NCBI GenBank assembly: GCA_036494815.1
Contig: DASXNV010000064.1
Span: 1-64,000, forward strand
From: Poindextera sp036494815
GTDB lineage: Bacteria > Pseudomonadota > Alphaproteobacteria > Caulobacterales > Caulobacteraceae
Direction of reading: 5' to 3'
DNA: 64,000 nt
In this document: positions 60,039-64,000 of the stretch, in pieces
How positions within the stretch are numbered: the first letter of the stretch is position 1
Layout: each line of letters starts with the position of its first letter
The notes under the pieces: model-generated
Seen by the model: the letters and a program-made list of their open reading frames with translations, nothing else
The model's database searches: none
What the model was told of the DNA's origin: nothing
Program-made: the position numbers and the translations under genes

Positions 60039-62840
60039 ATGCGCTTTGAGACTCAAGCCCGGCCAAACGACGCTGCAGATTCGAGCTTTGAATCGATTTC
60101 GAAACTGGCTCTGGAGCTGCGCCACGCTGAGCGAGACGCGGGCGTGGTCGAGGTCCTGGCTCCCGCCGCCTGGACCCAGGCACGTCTCGACGCGTGGCTC
60201 GACTGGGCCGACGCCCAGCCCGCCGAACGCCCCCTGGAAGACTTCGCCGACATCGTCCCCGCCGATGATCTCAGCGCCCAGGTCCTGGACGGCGCCTTGG
60301 CCCGCTATGCCGACACCCTGGCCGCCAGGGGCGCGGCCCTGGGCGTGTTCACAGGTGTCGGCGACGCCCACCGGTTCCGCGACAACCTGCTGGAAAGCCT
60401 GATCGCCGGCCGCGCCGCGCCCGCCACGCCATCGGTGACGCCGACCATTGAGCCGGAGGTCGTCGACCTCTCGGCGCTCGAATTCGGCGCCGCCGTGGAG
60501 CGCCATCTCGGCCTCGCCCGCCGTCAGGCCCTGCTGCGCGACGCCGCCGCCGCCCACGACGAGCGCCTGCAAGCGGTGATCGACGCAGTCACGCGCTGCG
60601 AGGGTCAGCGGGCGGCCTGCGCCGATCCCACCCTCAACGCAGCCCTGGGCCGCGCCGCCCGCCGGGCTCGCGACGCCGGGGTGTCCGACACCCTGATCCG
60701 CCGCGCCATCAGCCTGGCTCGGACCGGCGCCACCACATGGACCTCAGCCGAGGTCGAACCGATTGCCCCGGCGCCGCTGCTGCTCACCGCCCGCCGCAGC
60801 ACCGCCGAAGCCGCCGAGCCCGCCGCCGCCCGCGCCGCCACTGCCGGCTGGGAGACGGGACGTGTCATCCTGTCGTTCGATCCTGCTGATGCTGAGGCGG
60901 CCGGGCGAACCGACACCGCCTGCCGCGCGGCCATCGACCTGCGCGCCTTCGACACCAGCGAAATGTTCGACATCGACCGCTTCGTCGCCGAGGTGCGCCT
61001 TTGGACCCTGGCTCTGGATCTTGAAACCTCTACTCGCCGCGCCGCCGATACCACCTGGCGGCCCCTGGGTCTGACCCTGGCCGGACTTGGCGAGCTGCTG
61101 GTGACCCGAGGCCTGTGCTTCGACGCCCCCGCCGCCCGCGCGCTGGCCGCCGAACTGTTCGCCCTCACCGCCGCCGCCAGCCTGTCAGCTTCGGCCGAGG
61201 CCGCCTTCGCGCTGGGTCCCTATCCGGCTTTCGAGCAGGACCGCGGCGCCCGCCTGGCCGCCATCTCAGCCTGCGCTAAGCGCTGCGATCGTTCTAGCCC
61301 CGTGGGCAAGGGCGCCGCCGAGCTGTTCGGCGCAGTGTTGAAATCGGCCCGCCGCACTGGACTGCGCAACGCGCAGGTTACCGCCCTCTATGCGGACGAG
61401 GAGCTGTCCCTGCGCCTTGGCGGCGTCAACCTGGGCGCCGCGCCCTGGGCTGGGCCGGTGACGGTGACCGAGATGGCCGAGGGCCAGTTGGTCCGCGTGC
61501 TGTCGCCGGCGGCCGTGCGTGGCCTGACCCGCCTGGGCGCGGATGTGGATCACGCCATCTTGCGCCTGATCGGGACCCGCGACCTGGGCGATGCGCCCGC
61601 CATCAACCGCAAAAGCCTGCAAGAGCGTGGGTTCACCGATCATGAGATCAGCGCCGTGCAGATGGGCCTGTTCGGCGCCGCCGATCTGCGCTCAGCCTTC
61701 GCTCCCGCCGTGGTCGGCGAAGGCTTCGTCCACGATGTCCTTGGCGCGTCCCGCGAGGAGCTGGACGACCCGGCCCTGGACATCCTGGCCCTGGCCGGCT
61801 TCAGCCCGGCCGAGATCGCCGAGGCCGAAGCGGCGCTCCTGGGCGGCGCTCTGACCGAGATCGATCTGACCGCCGAGGCCCGAGCCCTGATCGCCAGATC
61901 CGATCAGATCGCGCTCAGCGCCCGGTTGTCGCTGCGGGTCGCCGCCGAGCCCTTCACCTGCGCCCCAGATCTCAGCCCATTGCGCCTGGGTTGGGCGGAC
62001 GAGCCGGCCACGGCCCTACGCATGCAATCGGCCGCCGCCCGCGCCGGGGTGCGCGCCGTGCGCCTGGTGCGCGATCCGGCGCCGGCCAGCGAATCCCTGG
62101 ACCTGCCGGCCCTCACCGAAGAGCCGCCGCGCCGCGCCGCCATCCCGCCGCCGATTGTGTCCGAACGCATCGTGGAAAAGATCGTCGAACGCGATCGCAC
62201 CCGCCGCCGCCTGCCCGACCGCCGCAAAGGCTATATCCAGAAGGCCGCCGTGGGCGGTCACAAGGTCTATCTGCACACCGGCGAATACGAGGACGGCGAG
62301 CTGGGCGAGGTATTCATCGACATGCACAAGGAAGGCGCCGCCTTCCGCTCGCTGATGAACAATTTCGCCATCGCCGTCTCCATCGGCCTGCAATATGGCG
62401 TGCCCCTGGACGAGTTCGTCGACGCTTTTGTCTTCACCAAGTTCGAGCCCGCCGGCCGGGTCACCGGCAACGACACGATCCGCTCCGCCACCTCGATCCT
62501 GGACTACATCTTCCGCGAGTTGGGGGTGTCCTATCTGGACCGCCAGGATTTGGCCAACGCCGATCCGGATGAGTTCAACGCCGATGGCCTGGGCCAGGGC
62601 AAGACGGACACCTCAGAGGACCCCCTGCCCGCCTCCAAGTTCATCTCCAAGGGATTCTCCCGCGGAGCGGCGCCGGACAACCTGGTGTTCCTGCCCACCG
62701 GCCCGCGCGCCAAGGCGGCGAGCCGTGAAGGCGGGAGCGAACACGACGTCTGCCCGGCCTGTGGCGACCTGGCCCTGAGCCGCCACGGCGCGCGCCTGGT
62801 CTGTGAAACCTGCGGGGCGGCGCCGGAGCGGTTGGGGTAA
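60039..62840 (+). CDS. Class II ribonucleotide reductase-derived protein without the catalytic finger loop
   Basis: The 933-residue protein aligns with the end of adenosylcobalamin-dependent NrdJ. Residues about 300-420 correspond to the barrel end (RFVAEVRLWTLALDLETS, LGLTLAGLGELLVTRG, SASAEAAFALGPYPAFEQDR). Residues about 725-890 are the TSCPD-like domain (RRKGYIQKAAVGGHKVYLHT, HKEGAAFRSLMNNFAIAVSI). Two CxxC pairs near 905-925 (VCPACGD, CETCG) form the zinc-ribbon tail. At the place of the finger loop N-P-C-S-E the sequence reads SFDPADAEAAGRTDTAC, so the thiyl Cys and Glu are absent. The first 270 residues show no RNR similarity. A structural or regulatory role is possible. The gene frame is long and clean. 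Confidence 0.72.
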   Translation: MRFETQARPNDAADSSFESISKLALELRHAERDAGVVEVLAPAAWTQARLDAWLDWADAQPAERPLEDFADIVPADDLSAQVLDGALARYADTLAARGAALGVFTGVGDAHRFRDNLLESLIAGRAAPATPSVTPTIEPEVVDLSALEFGAAVERHLGLARRQALLRDAAAAHDERLQAVIDAVTRCEGQRAACADPTLNAALGRAARRARDAGVSDTLIRRAISLARTGATTWTSAEVEPIAPAPLLLTARRSTAEAAEPAAARAATAGWETGRVILSFDPADAEAAGRTDTACRAAIDLRAFDTSEMFDIDRFVAEVRLWTLALDLETSTRRAADTTWRPLGLTLAGLGELLVTRGLCFDAPAARALAAELFALTAAASLSASAEAAFALGPYPAFEQDRGARLAAISACAKRCDRSSPVGKGAAELFGAVLKSARRTGLRNAQVTALYADEELSLRLGGVNLGAAPWAGPVTVTEMAEGQLVRVLSPAAVRGLTRLGADVDHAILRLIGTRDLGDAPAINRKSLQERGFTDHEISAVQMGLFGAADLRSAFAPAVVGEGFVHDVLGASREELDDPALDILALAGFSPAEIAEAEAALLGGALTEIDLTAEARALIARSDQIALSARLSLRVAAEPFTCAPDLSPLRLGWADEPATALRMQSAAARAGVRAVRLVRDPAPASESLDLPALTEEPPRRAAIPPPIVSERIVEKIVERDRTRRRLPDRRKGYIQKAAVGGHKVYLHTGEYEDGELGEVFIDMHKEGAAFRSLMNNFAIAVSIGLQYGVPLDEFVDAFVFTKFEPAGRVTGNDTIRSATSILDYIFRELGVSYLDRQDLANADPDEFNADGLGQGKTDTSEDPLPASKFISKGFSRGAAPDNLVFLPTGPRAKAASREGGSEHDVCPACGDLALSRHGARLVCETCGAAPERLG

Positions 62841-62860
62841 GACGCCGCGCCCGCCCAGCC

Positions 62861-62998
62861 GTCGTGGCCGGCTCTATGCCGGCCAACCATGCCGTGAACG
62901 AACGGGCGAAGCCATGAGCGCGGGATTCATCCTGAAAGCCCGTCACGTCGGCGCTTAAAGTGAACGGCATGGATCGCCGCCTTCGCGGCGATGACGGA
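62861..62998. repeat. Dispersed two-hairpin intergenic repeat, copy 3
   Basis: Left hairpin: GTGGCCGG...CCGGCCAA (62864-62886). Right hairpin: ATCGCCGC-CTTC-GCGGCGAT (62972-62992). The middle contains CCGTGAACGAACGGGCGA as in the other copies. It lies in the 270-base gap between the NrdJ-like gene and a pentapeptide-repeat gene. I see no gene in the gap. Confidence 0.82.
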
Positions 62999-63110
62999 CA
63001 AAGCCGCCTCCCCTTAACAGCCCACGAAACAAATCCCGCTACATCCCTTTGGCCTCACCCTTGCGAGCCCCATACTGAAAGCCGCATCCCTGCGCTCTGG
63101 ACGTGTCGAA

Positions 63111-63596
63111 ATGAAAATCCTCGCCCTCGCGGCAGCCCTCGGCCTGCTGGCGGCGCCCGCCCTGGCTCAGAACGCCGCCCAGATCGCCAAGGTGCAGGAC
63201 GGCGCCAATTGCCCGCACTGCAATCTGTTTCAGATCGACCTCTACAACAAACAGGTGCGCGCGCGAAACTTCGCCGGCGCGCGCATGCGCCAAGGGGATT
63301 TCAGCCTCTCGGTCTTCAACAAGGGCGATTTCGACCACGCCGACCTGCGCGACATTAACGCCTACGGCGCCCTGTTCAGCGGCGCCAACCTGCGCCACGC
63401 TGACTTGACCAACGCCACCTTTGTCGGCGCCTATCTTGAGGGCGCCAACCTGAGCGGCGCGAAGCTGACCGGCGCCAACTTCTCCGGCGCCCAGATGGAT
63501 CGCGCCATAGGTCTGACAGAGGCCCAACTCAGCCGCGCCTGCGGGGATGAGACCACCACCGTGCCCCGCGGCATGCATGTCCCGGCCTGCAAGTAG
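63111..63596 (+). CDS. Secreted pentapeptide-repeat protein
   Basis: The 161-residue protein has a signal peptide (MKILALAAALGLLAAPALAQ, cleavage after A-L-A). A short Cys pair follows (NCPHCN). From about 50 to 133 there are pentapeptide repeats of the A(D/N)LXX type: ANLRHADLTNATFVGAYLEG and so on, which form a right-handed quadrilateral beta-helix. A C-terminal Cys pair (SRAC and VPAC) may be disulfide-bonded. The location is periplasmic or extracellular; the function is unknown. Confidence 0.85.
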   Translation: MKILALAAALGLLAAPALAQNAAQIAKVQDGANCPHCNLFQIDLYNKQVRARNFAGARMRQGDFSLSVFNKGDFDHADLRDINAYGALFSGANLRHADLTNATFVGAYLEGANLSGAKLTGANFSGAQMDRAIGLTEAQLSRACGDETTTVPRGMHVPACK

Positions 63597-63608
63597 GGCC
63601 GAAGCTCC

Positions 63609-64000
63609 TCAGTTCAGCGTAAACGTCGCCTCCCGCCGGCGCAGGTCCACCGAGACCTTTTGGCACTGTCTCAGCACGTCCATACCCAGCAGCAAGGCGG
63701 GCTGCTTGGTCAGTCCGAACCGGTCGAACGTGTGCAACTGTGCGAAGGCCATGGGCATGTTGCGGATCTCGAGCCCGCCGATATGGGTTTCGGCGATGTC
63801 GTCCAGCTCCACCATCATCTTGCGCCCGGACACGCTGACGATCTCGGCCTGCATTTTCGGATAGGGCGACGGCTTGCCGCCAGTCAGCAGCTTCAACAAC
63901 GCTGGATTGCCCACTGACAGCTGAGAGCCTGAATCCAGCACCACATAGACCGGCACCCCGTGGATTTCGGCGTCCACCAGGATCAGTTGGCCAAAGCGGC
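63609..64000 (-). CDS. Retropepsin-like aspartic protease, partial at window end
   Basis: The visible part starts upstream of the window end and reads FGQLILVDAEIHGVPVYVVL followed by DSGSQLSVGNPALL. D-S-G is the catalytic motif of retroviral-type (gag-asp) proteases. Later LLLGMDVLRQCQ is the conserved hydrophobic-G-M-D-x-L motif closing the domain. It is a C-terminal domain of a possibly larger periplasmic protein; the N-terminus lies outside. It converges with the pentapeptide-repeat gene. Confidence 0.8.
   Translation of the reverse strand, partial: RFGQLILVDAEIHGVPVYVVLDSGSQLSVGNPALLKLLTGGKPSPYPKMQAEIVSVSGRKMMVELDDIAETHIGGLEIRNMPMAFAQLHTFDRFGLTKQPALLLGMDVLRQCQKVSVDLRRREATFTLN

Overview
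The window is high-GC alphaproteobacterial chromosome, most likely from the Caulobacterales (a Caulobacter or Phenylobacterium relative). The supporting signs are the RNase E with an acidic insert and a GWW C-terminal tail, the iscR-led suf operon, the DgcB-like diguanylate cyclase near it, the aroQ-accB-accC-aat block next to DUF2155, MlaD-like and NDUFA12-like genes, and AmiC/PBP1A/RNase E clustering. This placement is inferred from gene content and remembered synteny, not from a database search.

Bases 1 to about 5970 are an accessory, decaying segment. It holds the tail of an ISAzo13-like transposase, an intact FitA-type antitoxin whose VapC partner is broken and fused in frame to the C-terminal part of a 2',3'-cyclic phosphodiesterase (LigT family), an ArsC-like protein and a glutathione transferase, an N-terminally truncated membrane protein, an AlpA-like regulator, an intact hipBA toxin-antitoxin pair with a palindromic candidate operator, and a tyrosine integrase relic. 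The relic lies directly beyond the 3' end of guaA, a known class of genomic-island integration site.

From 5972 to about 20100 the content is core: guaB, an RsmB-type methyltransferase and guaA in one leftward run, rlmE with a Ppx/GppA gene, hspQ, two short-chain dehydrogenases, a glycosyltransferase, a MaoC-type protein, a FrnE-like DsbA protein, an orphan TadG/VWA protein, a MAPEG protein and a class IV aminotransferase. Between 20.1 and 21.7 kb lies a decayed patch: a GNAT-like gene, a frameshifted acyl carrier protein and an SDR that has lost its middle. Then come a histidine phosphatase, glnB-glnA (nitrogen control), a small membrane protein, parE, a DEAD-box helicase with a tandem heptapeptide tail, a coniferyl-aldehyde-type dehydrogenase and a GGDEF protein.

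From 31.8 to 39.2 kb a tightly overlapping leftward operon encodes iron-sulfur cluster assembly: iscR, a NifS/IscS-like desulfurase, sufB, a glyoxalase-fold gene, sufC, sufD, sufS, sufT and sufA. Its likely promoter and a perfect palindrome sit at 39334-39374. Next are a hydrolase with Asp at the usual nucleophile position, anmK, tyrS, a Bcp peroxiredoxin, a truncated bactofilin, prfB with a classic programmed +1 frameshift, PBP1A, AmiC, rne, an M48-TPR protease, a DsbA-like lipoprotein, thiS-thiG, aroQ-accB-accC-aat, DUF2155, an MlaD-like protein and an NDUFA12-like protein.

The right end carries a 933-residue relative of class II ribonucleotide reductase that lacks the catalytic finger-loop Cys/Glu, a secreted pentapeptide-repeat protein and a partial retropepsin-like protein. 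Three copies of a two-hairpin repeat of about 140 bp are scattered at 10.5, 35.6 and 62.9 kb, with a stub at 40.07 kb; one copy interrupts the suf operon.
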